NCBI RefSeq assembly: GCF_003097515.1
Contig: NZ_CP029188.1
Span: 992,001-1,056,000, forward strand
Length of the DNA: 64,000 nt
Direction of reading: 5' to 3'
DNA from: Streptomyces tirandamycinicus
Lineage (GTDB): Bacteria; Actinomycetota; Actinomycetes; Streptomycetales; Streptomycetaceae
Below, in pieces: positions 36,715-46,547 of this stretch. Position 1 is the stretch's first letter. Each line of letters opens with the position of its first letter. The translations under genes and the position numbers were made by a program. The notes beneath the pieces were generated by a model. The model did not search any database, was not told the DNA's origin, and saw only the letters and a list, made by a program, of their open reading frames with translations.

Positions 36715-39700
36715 CTACGACCCGTAGAACAGCCGCTCCACCACCGCGCGGGCGCGCCGCGTCGCCCGGCGGTACCCGTCGACCATCTCGCCCACATGCC
36801 CCTGGCCGTGCCCCAGATACCGGCCCACCGCGGCCAGTTCCTTCGCGTCGGAGGGGAAGGTGTCGCCCGCGCGGCCCCTCACCAGCATGACGCCGTTGCG
36901 GACCCGCGTCGCCAGCACCCACGCGTCGTCCAGGATCCCGGCGTCCTCCGGGGACAGCAGGCCCGCGTCCCGGGCGGCGGCGAGCGCCGCCCGGGTGCGC
37001 GTGGTGCGCAGCCCCGGCTCGGCCCGGCCGTGGCGCATCTGCAGCAACTGCACCGTCCACTCCACGTCGCTGAGACCACCGCGCCCCAGCTTGGTGTGCA
37101 GCGTCGGGTCGGCGCCGCGCGGCAGCCGCTCCGTCTCCATCCGGGCCTTGAGCCGGCGGATCTCCCGGACCTCGTCCTCGCCCAGGCCGTCGGCGGGGTA
37201 GCGCAGCGGGTCGACCAGTTCGATGAAGCGGGCGCCCAGCTCCTCGTCGCCCGCCATCGGCTCGGCGCGCAGCAGGGCCTGGCTCTCCCAGACCAGTGAC
37301 CAGCGGCGGTAGTAGGCCGCGTAGGAAGCGAGCGTGCGCACCAGCGGCCCGTTGCGGCCCTCGGGGCGCAGATCGGCGTCGATCAGCAGCGGCGGGTCGG
37401 AGCTCGGGAGCTGGAGCAGCCGCCGCATCTCCGCCACGACCGTCCCGGCCGCCCGGGCGGCCTCGTGCTCGTCGACGCCCTCGCGGGGCTCGTGGACGAA
37501 CAGCACATCGGCGTCCGAGCCGTACGACAGCTCGTGTCCGCCGAAGCGGCCCATGCCGATGACCGCGAACCGGGTGGGGAGCTCGTCCCCCCACCGCTCG
37601 CGGACGACGGAGCGCAGCGCACCGGCGATCGTGGCCGCGCTGAGGTCGGTGACGGCGTCGCCCACCCGGTCGACGAGCGTGCCCGGGTCGAGCTCGGCCG
37701 GGTTCTCCTCGGTGCCGTACGAGCCGATCAGATCCGCCGCCGCGGTACGGAACAGCTCCCGCCGCCGCACGGCGCGGGCCGAGGCGACGCCCGCTTCCGC
37801 GCCGTCCGCCCGCCCGGCCGCCGCGAGCACCTCCTGCTCCAGATGGTCGCGGCCGCGCGGCTTCAGTCCCTCGGGATCGCCGAGCAGCGCCACCGCCTCG
37901 GGGGCTCGCAGCAGCAGGTCGGGGGCGAGCCGTCCGGCGGACAGCACCCGGGCGAGGTTCTCCGCGGCGGCGCCCTCGTCCCGCAGCAGCCGCAGGTACC
38001 AGGGCGTCTTGCCCAGCGCGTCCGACACCTGGCGGAAGCCCAGCAGGCCCGCGTCCGGGTCGGCGGAGTCCGCGAACCAGCCCAGCAGCACCGGCAGCAG
38101 CGTCCGCTGGATCGCCGCCTTGCGCGACACCCCGGACGACAGGGCCTCCAGATGCCGCAGGGCGGCGGCCGGATCGGCGTACCCGAGCGCCTCCAGGCGC
38201 TGCCGGGCGGCCTGGGTGCTGAGCCTGGTCTCCCCCGGCGCGAGCTGGGCGACCGCGTCCAGCAGGGGCCGGTAGAAGAGCTTCTCGTGCAGCCTGCGCA
38301 CGACGGAGCCGTGCCGCCGCCACTCCTTGTCGAGCTCGGCCACCGGGTCGGCGCGCAGCCCCAGGGAACGCCCGAGGCGCCGCAGGTCCTCCTCGCCCTC
38401 CGGGACCAGGTGCGTACGGCGCAGCCGGTACAGCTGGATCCGGTGCTCCATCGAGCGCAGGAAGCGGTACGCCTCGTCGAGCTGCGCCGCGTCCGCCCGG
38501 CCCACGTAACCGCCCGCGGCGAGCTCCCCGAGCGCCTCCAGGGTGGAGCCGCTGCGCAGTGCCGGGTCGGTGCGGCCGTGCACCAGCTGCAGCAGCTGTA
38601 CGGCGAACTCGACGTCCCGCAGCCCGCCCGGCCCCAGCTTCAGCTCACGGTCTAGGTGCGCGGCGGGGATGTTGTCGACGACCCGGCGGCGCATCTTCTG
38701 CACGTCCGGCACGAAGTTCTCCCGCTCGGCCGCCTGCCACACCAGCGGCGAGACCGCGTCGACGTAGTCGGCGCCGAGTTCCGGGTCGCCGGCCACCGGC
38801 CGCGCCTTGAGCAGCGCCTGGAACTCCCAAGTCTTGGCCCAGCGCTGGTAGTAGGCGAGATGGCTGGAGAGGGTGCGTACCAGCGGCCCGTTGCGGCCCT
38901 CCGGCCGCAGATTGGCGTCGACGGGCCAGATGGCGCCCTCGACGGTGGTCTCCGAGCAGATCCGCATGAGGTGCGAGGCGAGCCGGGTCGCGGCCTTCAG
39001 CGCCGTGGCCTCGGACGCGGGCCCGGCCGTGGCCTCGGACGCGGGCTCCCCGACGAATATCACGTCGACGTCGGAGACGTAGTTGAGCTCGTGGCCGCCG
39101 CACTTGCCCATGGCGATCACCGCGAGCCGGCAGGCCGCGGCGTCCTCGGGGGCGTCGGTACGGGCGATGGCGAGGGCCGCGCGCAGCGTCGCCGTCGCCA
39201 GGTCGGCCAGTTCGGCGGCGGTCTGCGCCACGTCGGTGGTGCCGCACACGTCGCGGGCGGCGATCGACAGCAGACAGCGGCGGTAGGCGACGCGCAGCGA
39301 CACCGGGTCGGTCGCCTCGGCGAGTCCCCGCTCGAAGTCGTCCACCCCGGGGTGCAGATCGGACGCCTCGTACATCACCAGCGCCTGCCAGTCGTGCGGG
39401 TGCCGGGCCAGATGGTCGCCGAGCGCCTCGGACGCGCCGAGCACCCCGAGCAGCCGGTCGCGCAGCGGCTTCGCGGAGATCAGCGTGTCGAGCAGCACCT
39501 GCCGCTCGTCCGGCTGCTGCGCCTCGACCAGGCGCACGAGCCCGCGCAGGGCCAGGTCGGGGTCGGCGGTGGCGCCGAGGGCGTCGAGGAGGACGGAGTC
39601 GGCGCGCACGGGCACCATCTCGGGCAGGCCCAGCAGCCGCTCGGCCGCGGCGGGGTGGGTGAAGCCGTGTCGCAGCAGACGGGTGAAGGTACTGCTCCTG

Positions 39701-39720
39701 CGCCCCGGCACCGATGTCAT
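36715..39720 (-). CDS. glnE: Glutamine-synthetase adenylyltransferase / adenylyl-removing enzyme
   Basis: 1,001 residues. There are two nucleotidyltransferase domains: the N-terminal one with GKCGGHELNYVSDVDVIF and the C-terminal one with GMGRFGGHELSYGSDADVLF. Both keep the DxD metal site. Each is followed by a GlnD-type helical region containing LRPEGRNGPLVRTL and LGPGGLRDVEF or LGRGGLSDVEW. The pair adds or removes AMP on GlnA (type I GS). The ATG at 39720 has GGAGG seven bases ahead. A 24-bp tandem duplication at 39003-39050 adds an ASEATAGP repeat in a surface loop after the first catalytic strand. Confidence 0.97.
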   Translation of the reverse strand: MTSVPGRRSSTFTRLLRHGFTHPAAAERLLGLPEMVPVRADSVLLDALGATADPDLALRGLVRLVEAQQPDERQVLLDTLISAKPLRDRLLGVLGASEALGDHLARHPHDWQALVMYEASDLHPGVDDFERGLAEATDPVSLRVAYRRCLLSIAARDVCGTTDVAQTAAELADLATATLRAALAIARTDAPEDAAACRLAVIAMGKCGGHELNYVSDVDVIFVGEPASEATAGPASEATALKAATRLASHLMRICSETTVEGAIWPVDANLRPEGRNGPLVRTLSSHLAYYQRWAKTWEFQALLKARPVAGDPELGADYVDAVSPLVWQAAERENFVPDVQKMRRRVVDNIPAAHLDRELKLGPGGLRDVEFAVQLLQLVHGRTDPALRSGSTLEALGELAAGGYVGRADAAQLDEAYRFLRSMEHRIQLYRLRRTHLVPEGEEDLRRLGRSLGLRADPVAELDKEWRRHGSVVRRLHEKLFYRPLLDAVAQLAPGETRLSTQAARQRLEALGYADPAAALRHLEALSSGVSRKAAIQRTLLPVLLGWFADSADPDAGLLGFRQVSDALGKTPWYLRLLRDEGAAAENLARVLSAGRLAPDLLLRAPEAVALLGDPEGLKPRGRDHLEQEVLAAAGRADGAEAGVASARAVRRRELFRTAAADLIGSYGTEENPAELDPGTLVDRVGDAVTDLSAATIAGALRSVVRERWGDELPTRFAVIGMGRFGGHELSYGSDADVLFVHEPREGVDEHEAARAAGTVVAEMRRLLQLPSSDPPLLIDADLRPEGRNGPLVRTLASYAAYYRRWSLVWESQALLRAEPMAGDEELGARFIELVDPLRYPADGLGEDEVREIRRLKARMETERLPRGADPTLHTKLGRGGLSDVEWTVQLLQMRHGRAEPGLRTTRTRAALAAARDAGLLSPEDAGILDDAWVLATRVRNGVMLVRGRAGDTFPSDAKELAAVGRYLGHGQGHVGEMVDGYRRATRRARAVVERLFYGS

Positions 39721-40058
39721 CCCGCCGCCTCCGATCAAGGTCCGGATCCGGCTCCGAGCGTAGTCGCAGGGGTACCGGGGCCGCCCCCCGGAGGGCGTCG
39801 CGGGCGGGGCGGTGCCGTGATGTTCGTCATGTTCCTCGTGGTTGGGGCGGGTCAACCCGTATTCCTGGAATCTCCGTCTTCCGTCGTGTCCGGGTGCCGC
39901 GCGTGCCCGGGCGGCACGGACAGGTCCGCCAAGGACTGCGCGCGCCCGCCGGCCCCGGTGCCCGGCGGGCGCGCGCACGCCTGCCGGACACCGGTACCCC
40001 GCGGGCACCCGCCCGGGGCGGCGACCGGCCCACTCGACCACGAAGGCACCCGCCCGTC
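39721..40058. other. Divergent glnE region with a 16-bp perfect hairpin
   Basis: 338 bp. At 39937-39977 TGCGCGCGCCCGCCGG and CCGGCGGGCGCGCGCA pair perfectly over 16 bp with a 9-base loop. As both neighbours diverge, it is not a terminator at a gene end; it would lie in the leader of the plus-strand gene. Near glnE the sequence tgatgttcgtcatgttcctcg (39820-39840) is relatively A+T-rich and may hold its promoter. Confidence 0.6.
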
Positions 40059-42758
40059 ATGCCCAGCCGGCCCCACCGCCGCAGCCGCCGTGCGGCGGCC
40101 TCCCACGCCGAAGCGTCCCCGGGCGCCGGGGCGTCGCAGAATGCTCCCGAGTCACAGAGCGCTCCCACGTCACAAAGCGCTCCCACGTCCCACCGCACCG
40201 AGGTGTCCCCGGGCGCCGGCGCGTCCCGCTCCGGCGGCGGGGACGGACCCGGCCTGCGGAGCCTGCCCGGTCCGGGGAGCCTGCCCGGCCCGGGGTCCGG
40301 ACGCGGCCATCGCCCGGCGGACCTCCCGGACCCCCAGGGACTCCTGGGCCTCCCAGGGCTCTTGGGTTTCCCGCGACTCCTGGGCCGCACCGCCCGGTCC
40401 GCCCGTACCACCCGGTCCGCCCGTACCGCCCGCGCCACCCGGCCCGCCCGTACCGTCCGGTCCGTCCACCCGGCCCGGCGGGGCCTGCCGGCCGGGCTGG
40501 CCGCCGCGGTGCTGCTGGGCGCCCTCGGCACCCTGGTGACCGGACCCGGCGCCGCCGCGGACCGCCAGGAGGCACGGACCGCTCCCCCGGCGGGACCTGC
40601 CGGACCGATCGGACCGGCCGTGGAGCCCGTCGTCACGACCACCGGCGAGCGGGTGGTCCAGATCGTCGCCCACCCCGACGACGACCTGTTCTTCATGAAC
40701 CCGGACACCGCCCAGTCCCTGGCCACCGGCCGGAGTCTGACGTCGGTGTACCTGACGGCCGGCGAAGCCGACGGCGTCAACGCCCGGCGGGACGACCCGA
40801 GTCCCCCGGCCGCCGACAAGGCCGCCTACGCCGAGGCCCGCCAGAACGGCATACGCGCGGCCTACGCCGAGATGGCCACCGGCGACCGGACCAGCCCCTG
40901 GTCGCGCACCGCCGTACCCACCCGGGGCGGCGGCACGGCCGAGCTCGACACCCTCCGCGCCAAACCCTGGATCAGCCTGGTCTGGGTCCAGCTCCGCGAG
41001 GCCGGCAGCATCGACGGCGACCGGCCCCACAGCCTCCACGGGCTGTGGGACGGCCGGGTCGGCGCCCTCTCCTCCCGGCTGTCCTCCGGGACGCCCGTAC
41101 GCAAGGACTTCGCGTACACCAGGGAGCAGGTCGTCCGGACCGTCGCCGGGCTGCTGGAGCGGTTCCGGCCGACGTTCGTCCGCATCCAGGACCCCACTCC
41201 GGGACGCACCGCGAAGGGCGGCTACACCGACCACCAGGACCATCTGTACGGCGCCCGGTTCGCACAGGCCGCGCTCGCCCGGTACGCGGCCGCACCCGGG
41301 CACCCCGCGTTCGGCGTCCAGACCTACCTCGGCTACTCCACCGGACGGCTGCCCCGCACGCTGACGCCCGCCGACGCCGCGGCGAAACTGCGCACCCTGA
41401 AGACGTACGCGTGGACGGACGGCGCCGACCACTGCGGCGACCCGGCCGGCTGCGGCGACCGCAAGGTGGCGGCACGGCCCGCCGGCCACGGCTGGGCGCA
41501 GACGATCCGCCACAGCCGCGGCGAGTCGACGTCCTGGGCGCAGCCCGGGCCGGACGGCACCGCGTGGGCGTTCTCCGTGCTCGACCGGCGGCTCGCCGTC
41601 TGGCACCGCCCGGGCGCCGCCGCCGGGTGGACCGGGCCGCGGCTGACGGGCGGGGGCGGCATCGACGGCGGGGTGACCTCGCTGCGCCTGCCCGGCGGGC
41701 GGATCGCCGTGCTCGGCACCCGTACGACGCTCGGCGGACGCGCCGCCGACTACCGCCGGGACGTGGTGCTCAGCGTGCAGCGCGCCCCGGGCGGGGACTT
41801 CGCGCCGTGGGTCTCGCTGGGCACGCCCGAACGCGACGACGACAGTGGTACGTCGGACGTCAGCGCTCCGGCGGCGGTCGTGGACCGGGCCGGCCGGATC
41901 ACCGTGTTCGTCCGGGACTCCGGCCACCGGCTGAACGCCCGGACCGGGCTGCCCGGTGGCCGCTGGGGGGCCTGGGCACCGCTGGGCGGCACGGATCTGC
42001 GCGGCGACCCGGTGGCGGCCACGGACGCGCACGGCCGGCACACCGTCCTCGTCCCCACGCCGTCGTCGGTACTGGCCTGGACGCGGACCGGGCCCGGCGG
42101 CCCGTGGGCGGGTCCACTGCGGACCGGCCTTCCGGCGACGACGCTGGCGCTGAGCGCGACGGCCGACGCCCTGGGCGACGGCGTCCGGCTCTGGTACCGG
42201 ACCCCGGTGACGGGCGAGGTACGCGAGGCCCACTTCCGGGGCCGGGACTCCGGCGTACCGGGCACGGTCGCGGGTACGGGGACGGTCCCCGTCACGGGGA
42301 CGGGCGCGGGTGCTGGGACGGGCGCGGTCCCGGCCCCGGGCTCGGTCCCGGCCCCAGCCGCAGGCATGGACACGGCTGCGGGCACGGCCGCGGCCGCGGC
42401 CGCGGCGGGGATGTACGTCCCGGCCGTCCTCCCCGTGGCCTCGACCGGTGTGGCGGGCTTCGGTCCCGTCGGCGCGGGCGGCGGTCTGCTGGCCGTCCGG
42501 TCCCGTACGGGCGTACTCGCGACGACACGTCTGCCGGCGGAGTCCCGTCCGGCGCCGGGCTCCCGTCCGGTGCCGGGGGCCGCCCCCGGGGCCCGGGCAG
42601 GCTGGACCGAAGGCGGCTTCCTCCTCGCCGGGGCGCCCGCCGGACTCCCCGGCGGCATCGCCGCGATCGGCCTGGACGGCGCGCTGCGCTGGACGCCGTC
42701 GGACCACCCGCGGCCGGCCGGGCCTGCGCCGCGGGAACAGGCCCCGCTGCGGCGATGA
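40059..42758 (+). CDS. Exported PIG-L deacetylase-family protein with C-terminal propeller-like region
   Basis: 899 residues. The metal site of PIG-L/LmbE N-deacetylases is seen as AHPDDDLFF (about residues 202-210), and TDHQDH near 390 fits the third His. The C-terminal 400 residues repeat Trp/Gly-rich strands (WAFSVLDRRLAVW, RIAVLGTRT, RITVFVRDSG), suggesting a beta-propeller. A single hydrophobic helix lies at about 145-165, so the deacetylase domain should be outside the cell. The preceding 140 residues are low-complexity (SQSAPTS, LPGPGS, RTARSART repeats), so the true start could be downstream. A hydrolase acting on an acetylated glycan or glycoconjugate is likely. Confidence 0.8.
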   Translation: MPSRPHRRSRRAAASHAEASPGAGASQNAPESQSAPTSQSAPTSHRTEVSPGAGASRSGGGDGPGLRSLPGPGSLPGPGSGRGHRPADLPDPQGLLGLPGLLGFPRLLGRTARSARTTRSARTARATRPARTVRSVHPARRGLPAGLAAAVLLGALGTLVTGPGAAADRQEARTAPPAGPAGPIGPAVEPVVTTTGERVVQIVAHPDDDLFFMNPDTAQSLATGRSLTSVYLTAGEADGVNARRDDPSPPAADKAAYAEARQNGIRAAYAEMATGDRTSPWSRTAVPTRGGGTAELDTLRAKPWISLVWVQLREAGSIDGDRPHSLHGLWDGRVGALSSRLSSGTPVRKDFAYTREQVVRTVAGLLERFRPTFVRIQDPTPGRTAKGGYTDHQDHLYGARFAQAALARYAAAPGHPAFGVQTYLGYSTGRLPRTLTPADAAAKLRTLKTYAWTDGADHCGDPAGCGDRKVAARPAGHGWAQTIRHSRGESTSWAQPGPDGTAWAFSVLDRRLAVWHRPGAAAGWTGPRLTGGGGIDGGVTSLRLPGGRIAVLGTRTTLGGRAADYRRDVVLSVQRAPGGDFAPWVSLGTPERDDDSGTSDVSAPAAVVDRAGRITVFVRDSGHRLNARTGLPGGRWGAWAPLGGTDLRGDPVAATDAHGRHTVLVPTPSSVLAWTRTGPGGPWAGPLRTGLPATTLALSATADALGDGVRLWYRTPVTGEVREAHFRGRDSGVPGTVAGTGTVPVTGTGAGAGTGAVPAPGSVPAPAAGMDTAAGTAAAAAAAGMYVPAVLPVASTGVAGFGPVGAGGGLLAVRSRTGVLATTRLPAESRPAPGSRPVPGAAPGARAGWTEGGFLLAGAPAGLPGGIAAIGLDGALRWTPSDHPRPAGPAPREQAPLRR

Positions 42759-43210
42759 GTTCCGGGGGCGCGCGGAGTCGGTACTTCGACGGGAGGAGGT
42801 CCGCGGACCGGGACGGGACGGAGCCGCCCATGCCGGCGTTCGACCGGCGTCAGCCGCGACCGGGAGCGGCGTGCCCCGGTCGTCGGGAGTGAGGCCGTCG
42901 TGCGGCAGTCCGGGTGCCGGAAGGGAGGACCCGGCTCGCCCGGCTGGCCCGGCCACGGCGGGAGAAGTACGGTCCGGAGTGGCACTTCGCGTTCCGGGCA
43001 AGGTCCTTCGGCACGAGGGGGAGACCGCGCCGAGTGGGTGCGAGGCGGCACCGGCCGCGGTCTTCGGCCTTCGGCTTCGGCTTCGGCTTCGGCCGGGGCC
43101 TGAGACGAACGGCCGGACCCGGTTACCGGACCGACCGACCAACCAACCAACCGACCACCGACCACCGACCACCGACCAACCCGATGAACCCGACGAGGAG
43201 AGACCGAACC
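42759..43210. repeat. Gap with cttcgg and ccgacca microsatellites
   Basis: 452 bp. (cttcgg)n-like repeats lie at 43062-43095, and 4-7 base units of accgacc/accaacc fill 43126-43185, ending 25 bp before the first VOC gene. A 45-codon frame beginning ATGA at the end of the deacetylase gene has no further support. Confidence 0.55.
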
Positions 43211-43645
43211 ATGGAATGGACCCTCGAAGTGGTCGCCATCCCGGTGACCGATGTCGACCGGGCCAAGGACTTCTACGTGGACCGGTGCGGGTTCACCGCC
43301 GATCTGGACATGTCGCCGTTCGAGGGAGCCCGCCTCGTCCAGATCACCCCGCCCGGTTCACGCTGCTCGATCGTCCTGGAGTCAGGGCTGCCGGAGTCCC
43401 CGGGACAGCCACGGATGGCGCCCGGCTCGCTGCAGGGTCTGCAGATCTGCGTCACCGACATCGAGGCGGCCCGCAAGGAACTCGTGGAGCGCGGTGTCGT
43501 GGTGGGCCCGGTGCGGCACGTGGGACCCTCCGGCTGGGCGGACGGCAAGGGCGCGGAGCCCTGGAACTCCTTCATGTTCTTCCAGGACCCGGACGGCAAC
43601 GGCTGGATCGTCCAGGAGGCCCCGGCCCCACTGGCCGAACGCTGA
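43211..43645 (+). CDS. VOC-family (glyoxalase-like) protein 1
   Basis: 144 residues in two beta-alpha-beta-beta-beta units: MEWTLEVVAIPVTDVDRAKDF starts the first and LQGLQICVTDIEAARKEL the second. DPDGNGWIVQEA is the usual C-terminal VOC strand with the metal-ligand Glu. GAGGAG precedes the ATG. VOC proteins include glyoxalases, dioxygenases and antibiotic-binding proteins; the substrate is unknown. It is a tandem paralogue of the next gene (same first six residues and same C-terminus). Confidence 0.88.
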   Translation: MEWTLEVVAIPVTDVDRAKDFYVDRCGFTADLDMSPFEGARLVQITPPGSRCSIVLESGLPESPGQPRMAPGSLQGLQICVTDIEAARKELVERGVVVGPVRHVGPSGWADGKGAEPWNSFMFFQDPDGNGWIVQEAPAPLAER

Positions 43646-43890
43646 CCCGTCCGCCGGGGCGGCGGCGGCACTCGGGCACTCGGGCACCCCGCCGGTGCGC
43701 CGCGCGGCGGGGCTCCGTCCCGGGATGCCGCCGGTGGGGCCCACGCGGGAATCGGCCCCGTCACCGGCATGGACCGGGCCAGGGCTACCGCGGCCGGCCA
43801 CCGCGTCGCGGCTGCCCTCCTGCCGGGCGCAGACTGATGTGTGGGGGAACCACCCCCGCGCGGTCCGCACGAGCCACGGGGGCGCTGCCC

Positions 43891-44331
43891 ATGGAATGGA
43901 CCCTGGAAGTGATCGTCGTCCCCGTCTCCGACGTGGAGCGGGCGAAGACCTTCTACGCCGACAAGTGCGGCTTCACCGTCGACCACGACACCCGTATCTC
44001 CGACGGAATCCGCATCCTCCAGCTGACGCCTCCGGGGTCCACCTGCTCGATCGTCATCGGCCAGGGCATGCCCCCGGCACCGGGCCAGACGACGATGCCC
44101 CCCGGCGTGATCCAGGGCCTCCAACTCTGCGTCCCCGACATCCGGTCGGCCCACGACGAGCTGCTCGCCCGCGGCGTCGAGGTCAGCGCGGTCCAGCACG
44201 TCTCCCCCTCGGGCTGGGCCGCGGGCAGGGGCGAACCGTGGAACTCCTTCATGTTCTTCCGGGACCCGGACGGCAACGGCTGGATCGTCCAGGAGGCCCC
44301 GATCCCGCTGGCGGCCCGGTGCAGGGGATGA
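43891..44331 (+). CDS. VOC-family (glyoxalase-like) protein 2
   Basis: 146 residues, tandem paralogue of the preceding VOC protein: MEWTLEVIVVPVSDVERAKTF at the start, QGLQLCVPDIRSAHDELL in the middle and DPDGNGWIVQEA at the end are shared with few changes, while the segment after GFT (residues 28-40) is different and probably shapes the pocket. It arose by local duplication. The 245-bp gap between the copies shows no promoter I can name. Convergent with the GlnA-like gene. Confidence 0.88.
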   Translation: MEWTLEVIVVPVSDVERAKTFYADKCGFTVDHDTRISDGIRILQLTPPGSTCSIVIGQGMPPAPGQTTMPPGVIQGLQLCVPDIRSAHDELLARGVEVSAVQHVSPSGWAAGRGEPWNSFMFFRDPDGNGWIVQEAPIPLAARCRG

Positions 44332-44436
44332 CACGGGATCGGCGCTGAACGGCCGCTGAACCGGGCTCCGGGCCGGCGGCCGGTGACCGTCGGCCCGGAA
44401 TCCAATTCAGCGGCGGCACCATCGCCCGGCCTGCGC

Positions 44437-45798
44437 CTACAGCACCGGCAGGTTCTTCCGCAGCTCGAACGCGGTGACCTCGGAGCGGTACTCCTCCCAC
44501 TCGGACTTCTTGTTGCGGAGGAAGAAGTCGAAGACATGCTCGCCGAGCGTCTCCGCGACGAGTTCGCTGCGCTCCATCAGCATGATCGCCTCGCCGAGGT
44601 TCTGCGGGAGGGGCTCGATACCCATCGCGCGGCGCTCGGAGTCCGAGAGGGCCCAGACGTCGTCGTCCGCGCCGGCCGGGAGTTCGTAGCCCTCCTCGAT
44701 GCCCTTGAGGCCCGCGGCGAGCAGGACCGCGTAGGCGAGGTAGGGGTTGGCGCCGGAGTCGAGGGAGCGGACCTCGATACGGGAGGAACCGGTCTTGCCG
44801 GGCTTGTACATCGGGACGCGGATCAGGGCCGAGCGGTTGTTGTGGCCCCAGCAGATGTACGAGGGGGCCTCGCCGCCGGACCCGGCGGTGCGGGCCGAGC
44901 CGCCCCAGATGCGCTTGTAGGAGTTGACCCACTGGTTGGTGACGGCCGAGATCTCGGCGGCGTGCCTGAGCAGACCGGCGATGAAGGAACGTCCCACCTT
45001 GGAGAGCTGGTACTCGGCTCCCGACTCGTAGAACGCGTTCCGGTCGCCCTCGAAGAGGGAGAGGTGCGTGTGCATGCCGGATCCGGGGTGCTCGGAGAAC
45101 GGCTTCGGCATGAACGTCGCCTGCACCCCCTGCTCCAGCGCGACCTGCTTCATGACCAGGCGGAAGGTCATGATGTTGTCCGCGGTGGACAGGGCGTCCG
45201 CGTACCGGAGGTCGATCTCCTGCTGGCCCGGCGCGCCTTCGTGGTGGCTGAACTCGACCGAGATGCCCATGGACTCCAGCATCGTGATGGCCTGGCGGCG
45301 GAAGTCCATGCCCACGTTCTGCGGGGTGTGGTCGAAGTACCCCGAGTTGTCCGCGGGGGTCGGGCGGGAGCCGTCCAGCGGCCGGTCCTTCAGCAGGAAG
45401 AACTCGATCTCGGGGTGGGTGTAGAAGGTGAAGCCCAGGTCCGAGGTCTTCGCCAGGATCCGCTTCAGGACGAAGCGCGGGTCGGCGAAGGACGGCGAGC
45501 CGTCGGGCATGAGGATGTCGCAGAACATCCGTGCCGTGCCGGGGGCCTCCGCACGCCACGGCAGGATCTGGAAGGTCCCCGGGTCGGGCTTGGCGATCAT
45601 GTCCGACTCGTAGACACGTGCGAAGCCCTCGATCGCGGAGCCGTCGAACCCGATGCCCTCGTCAAAGGCCTGCTCGAGCTCGGCGGGCGCCACCGCGACC
45701 GACTTCAGGAAGCCGAGCACATCGGTGAACCACAGGCGTACGAACCGGATGTCGCGCTCCTCGAGCGTGCGGAGCACGAATTCCTGCTGCTTGTCCAT
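44437..45798 (-). CDS. glnA2: GlnA2-like glutamine synthetase fold (gamma-glutamylpolyamine synthetase)
   Basis: 453 residues; ATG with AAGGA ahead. Type I GS signatures: GFDGSAIEGF (about 49-58), HPEIEFFLL (metal Glu), GSGMHTHLSLF (ATP site) and NRSALIRVP. The adenylylation loop of GSI (NLYxLP) is replaced by EEGYELPAGADDDVW, so GlnE control is unlikely. Length, the synteny near nadE and the N-terminus fit S. coelicolor GlnA2 (SCO2241), reported to glutamylate polyamines instead of making glutamine. I recall that assignment rather than prove it here. Polyamine detoxification and use as nitrogen source is the probable role. Confidence 0.85.
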   Translation of the reverse strand: MDKQQEFVLRTLEERDIRFVRLWFTDVLGFLKSVAVAPAELEQAFDEGIGFDGSAIEGFARVYESDMIAKPDPGTFQILPWRAEAPGTARMFCDILMPDGSPSFADPRFVLKRILAKTSDLGFTFYTHPEIEFFLLKDRPLDGSRPTPADNSGYFDHTPQNVGMDFRRQAITMLESMGISVEFSHHEGAPGQQEIDLRYADALSTADNIMTFRLVMKQVALEQGVQATFMPKPFSEHPGSGMHTHLSLFEGDRNAFYESGAEYQLSKVGRSFIAGLLRHAAEISAVTNQWVNSYKRIWGGSARTAGSGGEAPSYICWGHNNRSALIRVPMYKPGKTGSSRIEVRSLDSGANPYLAYAVLLAAGLKGIEEGYELPAGADDDVWALSDSERRAMGIEPLPQNLGEAIMLMERSELVAETLGEHVFDFFLRNKKSEWEEYRSEVTAFELRKNLPVL

Positions 45799-45939
45799 AG
45801 CCACATCCTTGCAGTTCAGACGGCCTGTGCACCACCGCCAGGGCGTAGAGAGGAGCTTCAGTATCACGACCCGGGGTTTCGCCCAGATTACGCACCCCGT
45901 ATGACGTCGAGCACGCACCCGCCGTTACCATCTGCCCCC

Positions 45940-46389
45940 ATGGGGGGCATGCGGAACGCCCGCACCGCGCACGCCGCGCGTCCCACGGCTCTGCTGAGTG
46001 CCGTGGCGACGCTCCTCGCCGCGCTCTTCGTCTGCCTGGGACAGGCCGACACCGGCCCCGGGGCCGCACGCGACCACGGCACCCACCGGGGGAACGGTGG
46101 GTCCGCGGTCTCCTCGTCCCCGGCCGGCGGGCACGCCGTCGGAACCACCCGGACGGTCGCGCCGGCCGAGTCGGCCACCGCGTACAGCTGCCCGTACGAC
46201 CGCGGCGACTGCGCGATCTACCCGCACCTCGGGCCCGCCGTCCTCACCGCCCAGACCCAGGACGCGCCGCCGGCCGCGGCCGGGCTCCCGCGCGGCGCCG
46301 TGCCGGACCGCGTCGCGGGCGGCCCGCCGCGCACCGGTGCACTCCCCCGCGCCCCGGACCTGCACGCCCTTCAGGTGCTGCGGACCTAG
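45940..46389 (+). CDS. Small secreted hypothetical protein
   Basis: 149 residues. A signal-type helix spans about 18-36 (ALLSAVATLLAALFVCLG), followed by a Gly/His/Ser-rich stretch and a conserved-looking segment YSCPYDRGDCAIYPHLGP (about 86-103) with two Cys. The tail is Pro/Ala-rich and ends LHALQVLRT. No family recognised. Divergent from the glnA-like gene and 158 bp ahead of the DUF3105-DUF305 pair in the same orientation. An ATG nine bases downstream is an equal alternative start. Confidence 0.65.
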   Translation: MGGMRNARTAHAARPTALLSAVATLLAALFVCLGQADTGPGAARDHGTHRGNGGSAVSSSPAGGHAVGTTRTVAPAESATAYSCPYDRGDCAIYPHLGPAVLTAQTQDAPPAAAGLPRGAVPDRVAGGPPRTGALPRAPDLHALQVLRT

Positions 46390-46481
46390 CGTCGAGGGTC
46401 CCTCCCGGCCCTGCGGGCCGAGGGAGCCGCTGTTCGGCCCCCGCCCCCCGGGAGGACCGCTCCGGCGCCGTCCGTGCCGTC

Positions 46482-46492
46482 ACGGCACACGG
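46482..46492 (+). promoter_or_regulatory. Shared upstream 11-mer ACGGCACACGG, copy 3
   Basis: Located 56-66 bp ahead of the DUF3105 gene. Here it is also part of a perfect inverted repeat GTGCCGT-c-ACGGCAC (46474-46488), which suggests a protein-binding site. Confidence 0.45.
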
Positions 46493-46547
46493 CGTGCTGG
46501 ACACGTGCACACCCCGCACCCCCGACGCAGAAGAAGGACGAAGCAGA

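Noticed and set aside
42755..42892. 45-codon frame overlapping the end of the PIG-L-like gene (ATGA)
   Set aside because: No conserved-looking residues, Arg/Gly/Pro-rich, and no independent ribosome binding site.
44437..45798. Ordinary adenylylated GSI (GlnA)
   Set aside because: The NLYxLP loop is missing and the sequence fits GlnA2-type proteins better.
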